Assembly: GCF_000308415.1 (NCBI RefSeq) | Contig: NZ_BAFS01000197.1 | Location: 1-33,222 of the forward strand | Origin: Nocardia asiatica NBRC 100129 | GTDB taxonomy: Bacteria; Actinomycetota; Actinomycetes; Mycobacteriales; Mycobacteriaceae | Direction: 5' to 3' | DNA length: 33,222 nucleotides | Part shown: positions 1-8,144 of the stretch, in pieces | How positions within the stretch are numbered: position 1 is the first letter of the stretch | How the letters are laid out: each line of letters starts with the position of its first letter | Notes under the pieces: generated by a model | What the model saw: only the letters and a program-made list of their open reading frames with translations | Told to the model about the DNA's origin: nothing | The model's database searches: none | Translations under genes and position numbers: made by a program

Positions 1-131
1 TAGTGCGGGGTGGGCCGAGATCGGCCCGCCACGGCATCGTGCGCGGCGCGTCTCCACTCGACACGGGTGCTGAGGGGGAAGGTGGCAATCGCGACAGTCA
101 TTACCGGAAGACCGTCGGAACTCTCGGAAAG

Positions 132-342
132 ATGATCCGGGATGCGCCTACAGGATCGATGTTGTGGGCTGTTCACGGGCGCGCGGACACGATGTTCGAT
201 ACGACCCAGCTGAATGCATTTCTGGGTGAACTCGCGGAACTGTCTCCGAAGGACGACAGTGAACAGGAGCTGGACTCCGTGTTGCAGCGCTGCGGTAACC
301 GCGATCCACCGACGCGGATATCTGTGGTTCAGCGGGGACTGA
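132..342 (+). pseudogene. Frameshifted small actinobacterial hypothetical (DTMF / YLWFxGD family)
   Basis: Reading from ATG 132 gives a protein with the segment MLWAVHGRADTMF, followed by a helix-like acidic stretch. This matches a short family I remember from Streptomyces and Nocardia whose members end in YLW-F-x-GD. The open frame does not end that way and runs on antisense into the acyltransferase gene. The neighbouring frame gives RGYLWFSGD followed directly by a TGA at 340-342, which is the expected C-terminus. A single-base frame change near 300-316 is the simplest explanation. The true start is unclear: a GTG at 82 after GGGGGAAG opens another frame that stops at 135, so a second compensating shift is possible. 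Function unknown. It may be a real pseudogene or a sequencing error. Confidence 0.5.
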
Positions 343-444
343 AACAGCACACGGACAAGATTCGCTCCACGCTTCGGATACCTCGCGCAGTTCCGGCGGC
401 GCGAAAGGCCGGAAGTTCGGTTCTCGCAGCCGTGCGTTCGTCGC

Positions 445-1476
445 CTACTGCGTGGCTGCGGTGCGGCGCCCGCGCAGCACAGGGCGGCGGCGTGGCCTGC
501 GCACCTCCGGGGCGTCCGCGTCGACCGAGGGATCCTGTACGCGGGTGTGCGCCGCCTCGATCCACTCCGTCGCTACTTTCGCACCGTGGCGCGGCGACGC
601 GGTGCCCCGAATAGCCGCCTCGCAGCGGCGGGCCAGCTCGCGCCGGTTCGCGCCGGGCTGTTGCACCGGTTCCAGCACCACTTCGGCCACCATCCCGCGC
701 GAGCGCAACACCCGGCGCGCGGAGGACGCGAAGGTGTCCACGCCGACGAACCCGGGCACTGTGCACGGCACGCCGTGCCGGTCGAGGTACCGCAACCGCA
801 CCGGCTGCACCGGAGTGCCGGTGTCCACGGCCGCTTGGAACAACGCGGGTCGCATGGTGCCGTAGGCGCGGCCGCACCAGGTGGTGCCCTCGGGGAAGAC
901 GCCGATCCGCTCGCCCGCGGCCAGCCGGGCCCCCACCGCGGCCACCACGCCGGGCAGCTGTCGCAGGCTCTCGCGCTCGATCGGGATGACCCGCATCAGT
1001 TCGGCGAGCCGGCCGATCAGCGGCCACTCCACCATGTCCGCGCGCGCGACGAAGCCGAGCGGCTGCACCGAGGCCAGCGCGACGATGTCGGTCCAGCCGA
1101 TATGTCCCGTGACGACCATCAGGCCGTGGCCGGGCGCGCCGAAACCGGCCGGTGCGAGCGCGGGGTCGCCCTCATCGACGACCCCCCGCTCGTCCGCGGC
1201 CCCCCGGTTGTCGACGATGCGCAGTCGCATGCCCAGACAACCGAGCAAGAGGCGCGCATAGCCGCGCTGCAATGGCTCGCGCTTACCTCGCGGCGTAACC
1301 GCGTTCGCGACCGGGAAGCTGAGCAGCAGTCCGGCTACCCCGGCCAACCGGGCGGCCACCCGTCCCGGCCCGACTTGATCGATCGAATCCAGGCAGCCGG
1401 GGCCGCAGGGGCTGGCCGGCATCCACGCGTGCGCGGAGGACTCGGCGGGCGGCGCGTCGAACACCACGGTCCTCAC
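445..1476 (-). CDS. PlsC-family lysophospholipid/1-acylglycerol-phosphate acyltransferase (OlsA-like)
   Basis: This 343-aa protein is a membrane-associated acyltransferase that transfers a fatty acyl chain to a lyso-lipid. The catalytic HX4D-type motif is read as GHIGWTD (His and Asp), and the glycerolipid-binding block as FPEGTTW, in the usual order for LPLAT/PlsC enzymes. The start is the GTG at 1476, which overlaps the stop of the upstream GNAT gene as GTGA (1473-1476), so the two are probably translationally coupled. An open frame continues upstream to 1929 but only as a shadow of the GNAT gene. The GNAT + PlsC pairing is the arrangement of OlsB/OlsA, which make ornithine lipids, and of M. 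tuberculosis Rv3027c/Rv3026c. The lipid product here is inferred, not shown. Confidence 0.85.
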   Translation of the reverse strand: MRTVVFDAPPAESSAHAWMPASPCGPGCLDSIDQVGPGRVAARLAGVAGLLLSFPVANAVTPRGKREPLQRGYARLLLGCLGMRLRIVDNRGAADERGVVDEGDPALAPAGFGAPGHGLMVVTGHIGWTDIVALASVQPLGFVARADMVEWPLIGRLAELMRVIPIERESLRQLPGVVAAVGARLAAGERIGVFPEGTTWCGRAYGTMRPALFQAAVDTGTPVQPVRLRYLDRHGVPCTVPGFVGVDTFASSARRVLRSRGMVAEVVLEPVQQPGANRRELARRCEAAIRGTASPRHGAKVATEWIEAAHTRVQDPSVDADAPEVRRPRRRPVLRGRRTAATQ

Positions 1477-2306
1477 CGTCCCCCGTCGAGGGTCGCGGCG
1501 GCTTCCTGTAGTCGATCGAGATAGCGGGTGTTGATGGTGTCCAGTCCGAGCAGCACGACGAAGTCGGCGACCGCGAAAGCCGGATCGTGCGCGGGCTCGC
1601 CGCAGATCTCCGCGCCCAGCCGCAGGTAGCCGCGCACCAGCGGCGGCAGCTTCGGCCGCGACGGCGGCGTCAGTTCGTCCAAGGTCTTGCCCTCGACGAC
1701 CACCGGGTTGTACGGGTGCACCCGGCGCTCGGGGTCGGACGCGTGGCGGCCGAGCAGCAGATCGCGCACGCCGCGCACGTTCACCCCGGGCGCGTCGGCC
1801 GGGGTGTCCTGCATCGGCACCGACACGCAGCCCATCACCCACTCGTAACCGGTGAGCTGGATGTAGTGCAGGATGCCCGCCCACATGAGGGTGAGCACCG
1901 AGCCGTTGCGATGATCGGGGACGACGCACGCGCGGCCCATCTCCACGATCCGCATCCCCGCCGGATCCAGCTGCGTCAGATCGAATTCCGTCGCCGTGTA
2001 GTACCCGCCCGCGGCGGCGGCCCGGTCCGGGGGCAGCATACGGTAGCAGCCGACGAACTCACCGGTCGCGTCGTCGCACACCAGCATGTGGTCGCAGTGC
2101 TCGTCGAAATGATCGGCGTCCAGACCGGTGCCGTCGTCCGGGATCTGGAAGCCGGGCTCGTTGGCGAACACGTTGTAGCGCAGGCGCTGCGCGGCGACGC
2201 GGTGATCGCGGTCGGAGGAGACCACCAGCGAGTAGCGCGACCGTTCCTCCCCGGAGTCCGTCGCTCGAGCCGGGGCTGTCAACACGGACGAAATAGTCAT
2301 ATCCAT
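1473..2306 (-). CDS. GNAT-family N-acyltransferase (OlsB/hemolysin-like)
   Basis: The 277-aa protein belongs to the Acetyltransf_5 type of GNAT enzymes, whose best-known member is OlsB, which N-acylates ornithine from acyl-ACP. Visible marks are the LRYNVFANE segment near the N-terminus, the ELx-type acidic D-HFD-HCDH region, the CYRML strand and the EMGRACV acyl-carrier loop. I chose ATG 2306 (MDMTISS) because the conserved domain starts shortly after it. A GTG at 2387 would add 27 unconvincing residues, and an ATG two codons downstream of 2306 is also possible. It is the first gene of a two-gene operon with the PlsC-like gene. The pair corresponds by order and type to Rv3027c/Rv3026c. Substrate (ornithine or another amine) is unknown. 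Confidence 0.8.
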   Translation of the reverse strand: MDMTISSVLTAPARATDSGEERSRYSLVVSSDRDHRVAAQRLRYNVFANEPGFQIPDDGTGLDADHFDEHCDHMLVCDDATGEFVGCYRMLPPDRAAAAGGYYTATEFDLTQLDPAGMRIVEMGRACVVPDHRNGSVLTLMWAGILHYIQLTGYEWVMGCVSVPMQDTPADAPGVNVRGVRDLLLGRHASDPERRVHPYNPVVVEGKTLDELTPPSRPKLPPLVRGYLRLGAEICGEPAHDPAFAVADFVVLLGLDTINTRYLDRLQEAAATLDGGR

Positions 2307-2512
2307 GATGAAGCCAGCTCGACAATGCGCCGCAGCAACCTCGAAGTGTCGCGGCGATGCCGGTTCGGTGAACGAGACGGCTGTCACACCGACCGTTCAC
2401 CGAGCGGTTCCACCCTGTTCGTCCCTCGGCTTCGGGATCGCCTCCGACATGCGGTGCATCGCACAGGGCCCGGCGCCGGAGCGCACGGCGTGCACCCAGG
2501 CCGTGCGCAGAC

Positions 2513-2546
2513 GATCGCGCCGCTCCCAGCTCGGAGCGGCGCGATT
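2513..2546 (-). terminator. Strong hairpin terminator after the NADH dehydrogenase gene
   Basis: Arms ATCGCGCCGCTCC (2514-2526) and GGAGCGGCGCGAT (2533-2545) pair perfectly over 13 bp around a 6-nt loop. It lies 20 bp past the stop of the dehydrogenase gene and before the GNAT gene on the same strand. There is no U-tract, as is common in actinobacteria. It should separate the two transcripts. Confidence 0.75.
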
Positions 2547-2565
2547 CCTCAGGTGCGGGAAGTCA

Positions 2566-3858
2566 CTAGGCGGCGCGGATTTCCGCAGTGCGTACGTTCG
2601 TCGCAGTCGTGTCCTCTTCGGCGAAGCCGGGGCGCCCGGTGCCGATGAACGCGACCAGCCACGAAGCGACCGCGGCGAAGCGGTTGCGGAAGCCGACCAG
2701 GTAGAACAGGTGCACCGCGAGCCACATGAACCAGGCGATCACACCGCGGAAGGTGATGCGCTCGTTGAGCTTCGCCACCGCGCTGAAGCGGCTGATCACC
2801 GCCATGCTGCCCTTGTCCCAGTAGGTGAAGGGGGTGCCGGGCTGCTTCTTGCGACGGATGATGTCGGCGGCGTGCCTGCCCTCCTGCATGGCCACCGGCG
2901 ACTGGCCGGGGTAGCCGTTGAGCGAGGTCATGTCGCCGATGGCGTAGATGTCGGCGTAGCCGCCGACGGTGAGGTCCGGGTTGATCAGCAATCGGCCGGC
3001 CCGGTCGGTCGCCACGCCGGTGGCCTCGGCGAGGATCTTCGCGAATCCGCCCGCCTGCACGCCCGCCGACCAGACCACGGTCTCGGCCGCGATCCCGTGC
3101 TCGACGCCGTCGCGCCCCTTGACGGTGACCTTGCCGTGCTCGATGTCGGTGACGAAGGTGCCCAGCAGCACGTCCACGCCGCTGCGGGTCAGCGACTTCT
3201 TCGCGTACTCCGACAACCCGCCGCCGAACGGCGGGAGCACCTCACCCGCGCCCTCCACGAGGGTGACCGAAACCTCCTGGTGGTAATGCCGTTTCGCCAG
3301 TTCCTTCAGCTGGCCGGCCACCTCGACGCCGGTCGCGCCCGCGCCGACCACGACGAAGCTCAGCAGCCTGCGTCTGGTCGGCTCGTCGGCCTGCGCGGCT
3401 TCGGCGAAGACGCGCTCGATCTGCGCGCGCAGCCGCCGCGCGTCATCGATGGTCTTGAGCGAGAAGGTCTTCTCGGCGAAATCGTCCCGGCCGAAATAGG
3501 ACTGGCTGGCGCCGGTGGCGGCGATCAGCGAGCCGTAACGAATGCGGTGGCGCACACCCTCGTGTTCATAGGTGACGACGGCCTGGTCGGGATCGATGTC
3601 GACCACCGTGCCCAGGCGCACATCGGCCTCACGATGGCGGCGCAGAATGCCCGCGATCGGCGGCGCGATCTCCTCCGATGCGAGCACACCGGTCGCTACC
3701 TGATACAACAGCGGTTGGAACAGATGCTCGGGCGTGCTGGAGATCAGCACATAGTCCACCCCCGACTTGGCCAGCTGCTTGGCGGCGGCGAGCCCGCCGA
3801 ACCCCGATCCGACAATGACGACACCAGCGGTTTCGATTCCCGCTTCCACGTACTGCAT
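2566..3858 (-). CDS. ndh: Type II NADH dehydrogenase (NDH-2)
   Basis: The 430-aa flavoprotein oxidises NADH and reduces quinone at the membrane without pumping protons. An FAD Rossmann motif GSGFGGLAAAK lies near residue 17, an NADH-binding motif VVGAGATGVEVAG is near residue 170, and the second FAD motif YAIGDM is near residue 305. SPVAMQEG sits where NDH-2 enzymes have their quinone-site AQxAxQ motif. The C-terminal part is hydrophobic and aromatic, fitting membrane anchoring. Length is normal for the family. The start ATG at 3858 follows a near-perfect AAGGAGG five bases upstream. It is divergent from a LysR-type regulator, which may control it, and is isolated by its own terminator. Mycobacteria also carry ndh but not at this position as I recall. 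Confidence 0.9.
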   Translation of the reverse strand: MQYVEAGIETAGVVIVGSGFGGLAAAKQLAKSGVDYVLISSTPEHLFQPLLYQVATGVLASEEIAPPIAGILRRHREADVRLGTVVDIDPDQAVVTYEHEGVRHRIRYGSLIAATGASQSYFGRDDFAEKTFSLKTIDDARRLRAQIERVFAEAAQADEPTRRRLLSFVVVGAGATGVEVAGQLKELAKRHYHQEVSVTLVEGAGEVLPPFGGGLSEYAKKSLTRSGVDVLLGTFVTDIEHGKVTVKGRDGVEHGIAAETVVWSAGVQAGGFAKILAEATGVATDRAGRLLINPDLTVGGYADIYAIGDMTSLNGYPGQSPVAMQEGRHAADIIRRKKQPGTPFTYWDKGSMAVISRFSAVAKLNERITFRGVIAWFMWLAVHLFYLVGFRNRFAAVASWLVAFIGTGRPGFAEEDTTATNVRTAEIRAA

Positions 3859-3929
3859 GACAGCCTCCTTCTCTCATTACCAACCGCGATCCGGAGGGCG
3901 GATATTTCAGGTGTATGGGCGCATAATGC

Positions 3930-3956
3930 AGATGAGTCTTATCTCGATTCGTAATC
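3930..3956. promoter_or_regulatory. Two dyads between ndh and lysR, candidate LysR operator
   Basis: In the 112-bp divergent intergenic region, the 15-bp imperfect palindrome AGATGAGTCTTATCT (3930-3944, arms AGATnAG/CTnATCT) is followed directly by the 11-bp dyad GATTCGTAATC (3946-3956, arms GATT/AATC). LysR-type regulators usually bind AT-rich dyads of this size between themselves and a divergent target. The position just upstream of the lysR start fits autoregulation. No binding data exist here; the assignment is inference. Confidence 0.45.
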
Positions 3957-3970
3957 AATAGGAGGCCGCT

Positions 3971-4828
3971 GTGGAACTTCGGCAGCTCACCTACTTCGTC
4001 GCGGTGTGCGAGGAGCTCAGCTTCAGCGGCGCCGCGGCGCGCTGCTTCATCTCGCAGTCGGCGATCAGCCACCAGATCTCCCGGCTCGAGCGCGACCTCG
4101 GCGTGCAACTGTTCGAGCGCTCGACCCGCTCGGTGGTGCCCACCGACGCCACCGCACGGCTACTTCCCCTGGCGAAACAAATGCTCAGCCTGGAGTCGGC
4201 GATCCGCGCCGCCGTGCGCACGGTGGGGCCGCGCATCCGATTGGCCGCGAACATGTCCTTCGCCACCCGCTCGCTGTCGGCGATCGCGGGCGCGCGCGCC
4301 GCGCATCCGGAAGCGGAGATCGAATTCGTGATCAAACCCTTCCGTCAGCGCATCACCGCGGTCACCGACGGGGACTGCGACCTCGCGCTCATTCGCGGCC
4401 GCGTCGACCAGCCCGGCCTCATGGTCGAGCAACTGTGGGTCGAGGACCTCGTGATCGCCACCTCCAGCGCGCATCCGCTGGCGACCAAGGACACGGTGAC
4501 CCTGTCGGATCTGAGTTCGTATCCCCTGCTGCTGCCGCCGGAGCAGGAACAGGTGTTGTTGCACACCGTGATCCGCAACGCGTTCGCCGAGCTGCCCACC
4601 GGCCCCACCTTCGGACCGCCGATCCCGCCCGATCACACGGCGACGATGGAGCTGATCAATCGCCCCGACGCGTGGACCGTGCTCTACGCGGAGAGCACGA
4701 CCGAGGGACTGGTGGTGCTGCGACTGGCCGAGTCCAAGCTGCGCATCCCGGTGTCGGCGGTGTTGCGCGCCGACGCTCGACGCTCCCCGATCCTCGACAC
4801 CCTGCTCGAGGCGCTGCACCGCTGCTGA
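3971..4828 (+). CDS. LysR-type transcriptional regulator
   Basis: The 285-aa protein has the family's N-terminal winged helix-turn-helix over residues 1-60, with the recognition-helix core SQSAISHQISRLERDLG and LFERS following it. The rest is the periplasmic-binding-like effector domain, about residues 90-280. The GTG start at 3971 has AGGAGG six bases upstream (3961-3965 region), so the start is well supported. It is divergent from ndh across 112 bp with two dyads, which makes ndh and itself the most likely targets. The inducing ligand cannot be read from the sequence. It is convergent with the protease gene. Confidence 0.88.
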   Translation: MELRQLTYFVAVCEELSFSGAAARCFISQSAISHQISRLERDLGVQLFERSTRSVVPTDATARLLPLAKQMLSLESAIRAAVRTVGPRIRLAANMSFATRSLSAIAGARAAHPEAEIEFVIKPFRQRITAVTDGDCDLALIRGRVDQPGLMVEQLWVEDLVIATSSAHPLATKDTVTLSDLSSYPLLLPPEQEQVLLHTVIRNAFAELPTGPTFGPPIPPDHTATMELINRPDAWTVLYAESTTEGLVVLRLAESKLRIPVSAVLRADARRSPILDTLLEALHRC

Positions 4829-4911
4829 GCACGGTCATCGGTCAGCGGACCGTCCAACGACGCGAGACATCGGCCGCGGGCGGTCCCTGGCGCCGGTCGA
4901 GGGAATTCCGA

Positions 4912-4931
4912 GATCGTCCACAGCGACGATC
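4912..4931. terminator. Weak hairpin between the convergent lysR and protease genes
   Basis: GATCGTC (4912-4918) and GACGATC (4925-4931) form a 7-bp stem with a 6-nt loop in the 151-bp convergent gap. A second small stem, ACGGTC/GACCGT (4831-4836 and 4848-4853), lies immediately after the lysR stop. Either could end transcription. Neither has a U-tract, so this is a weak call. Confidence 0.3.
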
Positions 4932-4979
4932 GCCGCCGAGTCGATCGAGCGGGCATCGCGCCGCTCACGATCCCCGCGA

Positions 4980-5909
4980 TCACGCGAGCGGAGTGAATCC
5001 GATTCCGATCGTGTCCGGTCCTTGCGCGGCGATGTCGTCGAGAATCCCGTGAATTCCGGTGAACTGGAACGGCGCCCAGGGATTGAGCGGATTGATCGCG
5101 GAGGTTATTCCGACCAGACCGCTGCGCGTGGTCACCGGGCCTCCGCTGTCGCCCGGAATGATGGCGGCCCAGGAACTGATGACGTTGTTCTCGTATTCGA
5201 TCACGAGACCGCACGTCGTTCCGGACACCTGGCCGTACTTGCATATGATGTCCGAAAGCGGAACAGGGCGCGCGCCGATCCGGCTGACCACGGTCCCGTT
5301 CGGCGTCCTGTTGACCGGATTTATCTTCGTTTCGTCCAGCTTGATGATCGCATAGTCTTTGGAAGAGTCGGCCGGAAACCGAAACGACGGAAATCCGGGC
5401 CAATTCGTCGGCCACGTGGCGTAATACCCGATCGGCCCCAGTTTGCGATTCCCCGTGAGGAATACCTCCTGCGCTCTGGTGTTCCGAGTCATCATGTGCC
5501 CGGCCGTGAGAGCCACCAGATTTCCCAGCTCGTCATAGCCGACAGCCCCTACGGTGCCCCAGCTTCCACAGGGCGGTCCGCCGTCGGACAGGATCGAGGT
5601 GCCCGGACCGAAATTCACCCCGGATGGCGGAGGCGTGCCGACATAGGTGAATTTGATTCCGTTACTGAGCCCGCTCGGCGTGGTGACGGTGATGCGCACA
5701 ACTCCTGTCGCGGCAGGAGAGACAGCCGTGATCTGCGTCGCGGAGTCGACCGTGAACGAGGTCGCGGCAACGGCGCCGAATTCGACCGCCGTAGCTCCGG
5801 TCAGATTCGTCCCGGCCAGAGTTACCGTGGTTCCGCCGATGAGCGGTCCCGAACCCGGACTCGCCGAACTCAGTGTCGGAGCCGCAGACAGAGAAGCAGT
5901 GGTGGACAT
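4980..5909 (-). CDS. IPT/TIG-domain S1 (trypsin-like) serine protease, no signal peptide
   Basis: This 309-aa protein joins an immunoglobulin-like IPT/TIG domain (about residues 8-90, with SPGSGPLIGGTTVTLAGTNL-type start) to a chymotrypsin-fold protease. The catalytic triad is readable: His138 in LTAGHM, Asp185 in KDYAII and Ser255 in PGDSGGP. Cysteines 114, 223 and 233 could form disulfides. S1 proteases are normally secreted, but this one begins MSTTASLSAAPTLS with no basic start or hydrophobic stretch. The start is secure: ATG 5909 has AGGAGG seven bases upstream and no longer in-frame extension is convincing. Its target and route out of the cell, if any, are unknown. Base composition is lower in GC than the housekeeping genes nearby. 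Confidence 0.8.
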   Translation of the reverse strand: MSTTASLSAAPTLSSASPGSGPLIGGTTVTLAGTNLTGATAVEFGAVAATSFTVDSATQITAVSPAATGVVRITVTTPSGLSNGIKFTYVGTPPPSGVNFGPGTSILSDGGPPCGSWGTVGAVGYDELGNLVALTAGHMMTRNTRAQEVFLTGNRKLGPIGYYATWPTNWPGFPSFRFPADSSKDYAIIKLDETKINPVNRTPNGTVVSRIGARPVPLSDIICKYGQVSGTTCGLVIEYENNVISSWAAIIPGDSGGPVTTRSGLVGITSAINPLNPWAPFQFTGIHGILDDIAAQGPDTIGIGFTPLA

Positions 5910-6045
5910 CGTGCGACCTCCTCGACCCCGGCGTAAATGGTTCCGCTGCGCCAGGAGGACGAACTCGTTCGGTCCTGACTCTATTCAGTAATGCGCCTAT
6001 ACACGCACGCGGGCAACAGATCTCTCGATCCGTTTTCTTCCGTTT

Positions 6046-6306
6046 TCAGATTGCTCCGGTGGTCGGGGAAGGCCGATGGCGCGCGAGCAGCCGTGACCAG
6101 AAGTCGTGGCGTACCGCATCCCACAGCGCGGTCATTCTCGGCAGCAGTTCCCGCACTTGCGCGAGGTCGGGATAGGAATCCGGGCCGTAGGAGGCGATGG
6201 GGGTCACGTCGGACGCGCCGCGCACGACCATGATCGCGATCCGGTGGCCTTCCAGCCGCCAGATCGCCTGAAAGCCTCCGGCTTCGGTGTGATGGATCTC
6301 GTGCAT
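6046..6306 (-). CDS. Small hypothetical protein (86 aa)
   Basis: The ORF starts six bases after the stop of the larger hypothetical upstream, so the two look like one transcript. The 86-residue product has no membrane segment or signal peptide. It begins with a His-rich MHEIHHTE, then has a beta-like stretch (GFQAIWRLEGHRIAIMVVRGA) and a helical C-terminal half rich in Trp, Arg and Leu. I do not recognise a named domain. It resembles small Nocardia-type proteins that accompany XRE/DUF397 loci, but this is an impression. It could act with the upstream gene product. Confidence 0.6.
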   Translation of the reverse strand: MHEIHHTEAGGFQAIWRLEGHRIAIMVVRGASDVTPIASYGPDSYPDLAQVRELLPRMTALWDAVRHDFWSRLLARHRPSPTTGAI

Positions 6307-6312
6307 TCCAGT

Positions 6313-7014
6313 TCAGTCCAGCTCGCTTCGCGTGACGTCGGACTGACAGGAGGCCGGGCCGCGGGAGTCCACGAGGGAGGCGCTGAGCGCGTCGAGCACA
6401 TTCAGGAGTGTTTCCATATCGGGGCCAGGCGACATGGGCAGTGGACGGGCGGGCGGATCGAACGTCAGGCCACGGGCGGCGGCGCGTTCGCGCGGGCTGG
6501 AGACCGGTGGAACCAGCTTGCCCGCCCGCACCAGACAACTGAGCGCCGACGCCTTTCGTGGACAAGTGGCGGCGCGACATCCTCTGTGCTGCTGCATGAT
6601 TCGATGCGCTTCGGTGATGGTGAGCGGATGGTCGGGATGGGCATGGCCGGGACCGATCACACCGGGCTGCGCGCGTGCCCAGGTCACGGCGGGGCTAACC
6701 GTCTCGAGGTCGCAGGTCTCGCAGACTCGGGCAGGGGTGTTGTCCACGGTGGTCAGGTCGTGGACGACGAGGGCGGTGGCGTGCACGCCGACCGCGATTG
6801 CCAGCGCGTATCCGACCGGGTCGACTTCTCTCTCCGGGGGCCGGACGGTGTAGAGGTAGTGGTAGCCCAACTGTTCGGCGTGGCGGCGTATCTCGGTCGC
6901 GTGCCGAGGTGCGTGCGGTCCGGACGTATCCGTCCGCACCAGCCCTACGGCATTCGCCCCCTGTCTCTTCTGCATGGCGGGCCGACCGGTCGTGCCGATC
7001 TTCTGGGTGTGCAT
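6313..7014 (-). CDS. Nocardia-type hypothetical protein with CxxxxCxRK motif
   Basis: The 233-aa product has two recognisable parts. Residues about 22-110 begin GLVRTDTSGPHAPRH and read as an alpha/beta fold with spacing like the N-terminal domain of serine resolvases (helix, then YLYTVRPP strand), but the catalytic serine is not obvious. Residues about 130-170 contain TEAHRIMQQHRGC followed by CPRK, a short Cys motif seen in other Nocardia proteins I remember. The remainder is Pro-rich. I chose ATG 7014 because GGAG lies upstream at the right distance. A longer frame to 7155 lacks that signal. It is divergent from the XRE gene and heads a two-gene unit. Function unknown. Confidence 0.6.
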   Translation of the reverse strand: MHTQKIGTTGRPAMQKRQGANAVGLVRTDTSGPHAPRHATEIRRHAEQLGYHYLYTVRPPEREVDPVGYALAIAVGVHATALVVHDLTTVDNTPARVCETCDLETVSPAVTWARAQPGVIGPGHAHPDHPLTITEAHRIMQQHRGCRAATCPRKASALSCLVRAGKLVPPVSSPRERAAARGLTFDPPARPLPMSPGPDMETLLNVLDALSASLVDSRGPASCQSDVTRSELD

Positions 7015-7135
7015 CGTTGCTCCAGGGTCATGTCGACGGCGTGCGAGTGTGGGATTCGTTCGACGCGGCGCGACCCCTCGGCGGGTTCTCGCCTCGAACG
7101 ACGAAATCAGAACACCACCAGTGACCAGCGGATAC

Positions 7136-7205
7136 GCTCGAAAACGAGCACCCATTACCGATCGGCTCGATTGCCCAGGACGGTGCTCGGTTCTCGTGAA
7201 GAACC
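7136..7205. promoter_or_regulatory. Two dyads in the divergent region upstream of the XRE gene
   Basis: The 236-bp gap between the divergent hypothetical and XRE genes contains GCTCG-AAAA-CGAGC (7136-7149) and GGTTC-N7-GAACC (7189-7205). The second lies about 45 bp before the XRE start. Both are plausible binding sites for a dimeric regulator such as the adjacent XRE protein. Nothing else was recognised in the gap. Confidence 0.35.
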
Positions 7206-7250
7206 AGATTCGATTTGCACTCCCGCACGACTCACTTCAAGGAGACCTGC

Positions 7251-8144
7251 GTGACCACCCCTGATGAAGAAGGCCCCTCATCGACGCTGCCGCGCCGCCA
7301 ACTCGGACGTTTCCTGCGTGACCGCCGCGAAGCGGCGGGCTTCACCATCGCCGAGGCCGCCAAACTGGTCGATCTGTCCAGGGCCGTACTCCAGCGTCTG
7401 GAGACCGGCCAGATCCAGAAAGTCCGCAGACAGGATGCACAGGCGCTATGCGAGCTGTACGGCGTAGATGCCACGGACACGAAGGCGGCGGTCGACCTAG
7501 CGGTGCAAGCGAGAACCAAGAGCTGGTATCACGCGTATGGCGGTCTGTACAGCGGTGCTTTCAACATGTACGTGGGGCTGGAAGCAGCCGCACGACGCCT
7601 GACCACGTACCATGAGCACGTCCCCGGCTGGTTGCAGACCGCAGACTATGCACGAGCTGTGATCGGTGCCTATCCCGAATTCAGCAACGAGGACGTCGAG
7701 CGGCGCGTGGAGCACCGACTGAGGCGGCAGACCATAGTCACTCGTAAGACCAAGCCGATCACTTTGGAAGTGCTGCTGCACGAATCGGCCCTCCATCGCA
7801 TGATCGGCGGACCGAAGGTCATGTCGGCCCAACACCGGCACATGGCCGAAATCTCGAAACTGCCCAATGTCACGCTGCGGATACACCCCTTCAGCGCGGG
7901 ACTGGCCTGGGGGATGCCGCACGGCATGTTCATCATCATGGAGTTCGACTCGAACGCCAAAGGCGTGCCGGTCGAACCTCCGATCGTTTACTTGGAGGGG
8001 GGACCGGCGCAGGATGTATACCTGGAGAAAGCAGGGGAGATTCGGCTCTATAGTGAGCTCGCCTCGGCCATCCGGGACACGTGCCTGGGTGAAGTGGAAT
8101 CGCGAGACCTGCTCCGGCGGGTGGCAAGGAGTTACGAGCGGTGA
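7251..8144 (+). CDS. Scr1-type XRE regulator with DUF5753 domain
   Basis: The 297-aa protein has an N-terminal helix-turn-helix (about residues 17-70: LGRFLRDRREAAGFTIAEAA, then a second helix ending RLETGQ) and a C-terminal DUF5753 domain with the family phrase HEHVPGWLQTADYA and the segment LPNVTLRIHPF. Such proteins are paired with small DUF397 proteins in actinomycetes. In Streptomyces coelicolor the Scr1/Scr2 pair changes antibiotic production, and WhiJ-type homologues affect development. The GTG start at 7251 has AAGGAG six bases upstream, while a longer frame from 7215 has no such site. The stop overlaps the DUF397 start by GTGA. Regulated targets are not known. Confidence 0.85.
   Translation: MTTPDEEGPSSTLPRRQLGRFLRDRREAAGFTIAEAAKLVDLSRAVLQRLETGQIQKVRRQDAQALCELYGVDATDTKAAVDLAVQARTKSWYHAYGGLYSGAFNMYVGLEAAARRLTTYHEHVPGWLQTADYARAVIGAYPEFSNEDVERRVEHRLRRQTIVTRKTKPITLEVLLHESALHRMIGGPKVMSAQHRHMAEISKLPNVTLRIHPFSAGLAWGMPHGMFIIMEFDSNAKGVPVEPPIVYLEGGPAQDVYLEKAGEIRLYSELASAIRDTCLGEVESRDLLRRVARSYER

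Noticed and set aside
1477..1929. N-terminal extension of the PlsC-like protein
   Set aside because: It lies within the GNAT gene in another frame, and the GTGA overlap at 1473-1476 gives a natural start.
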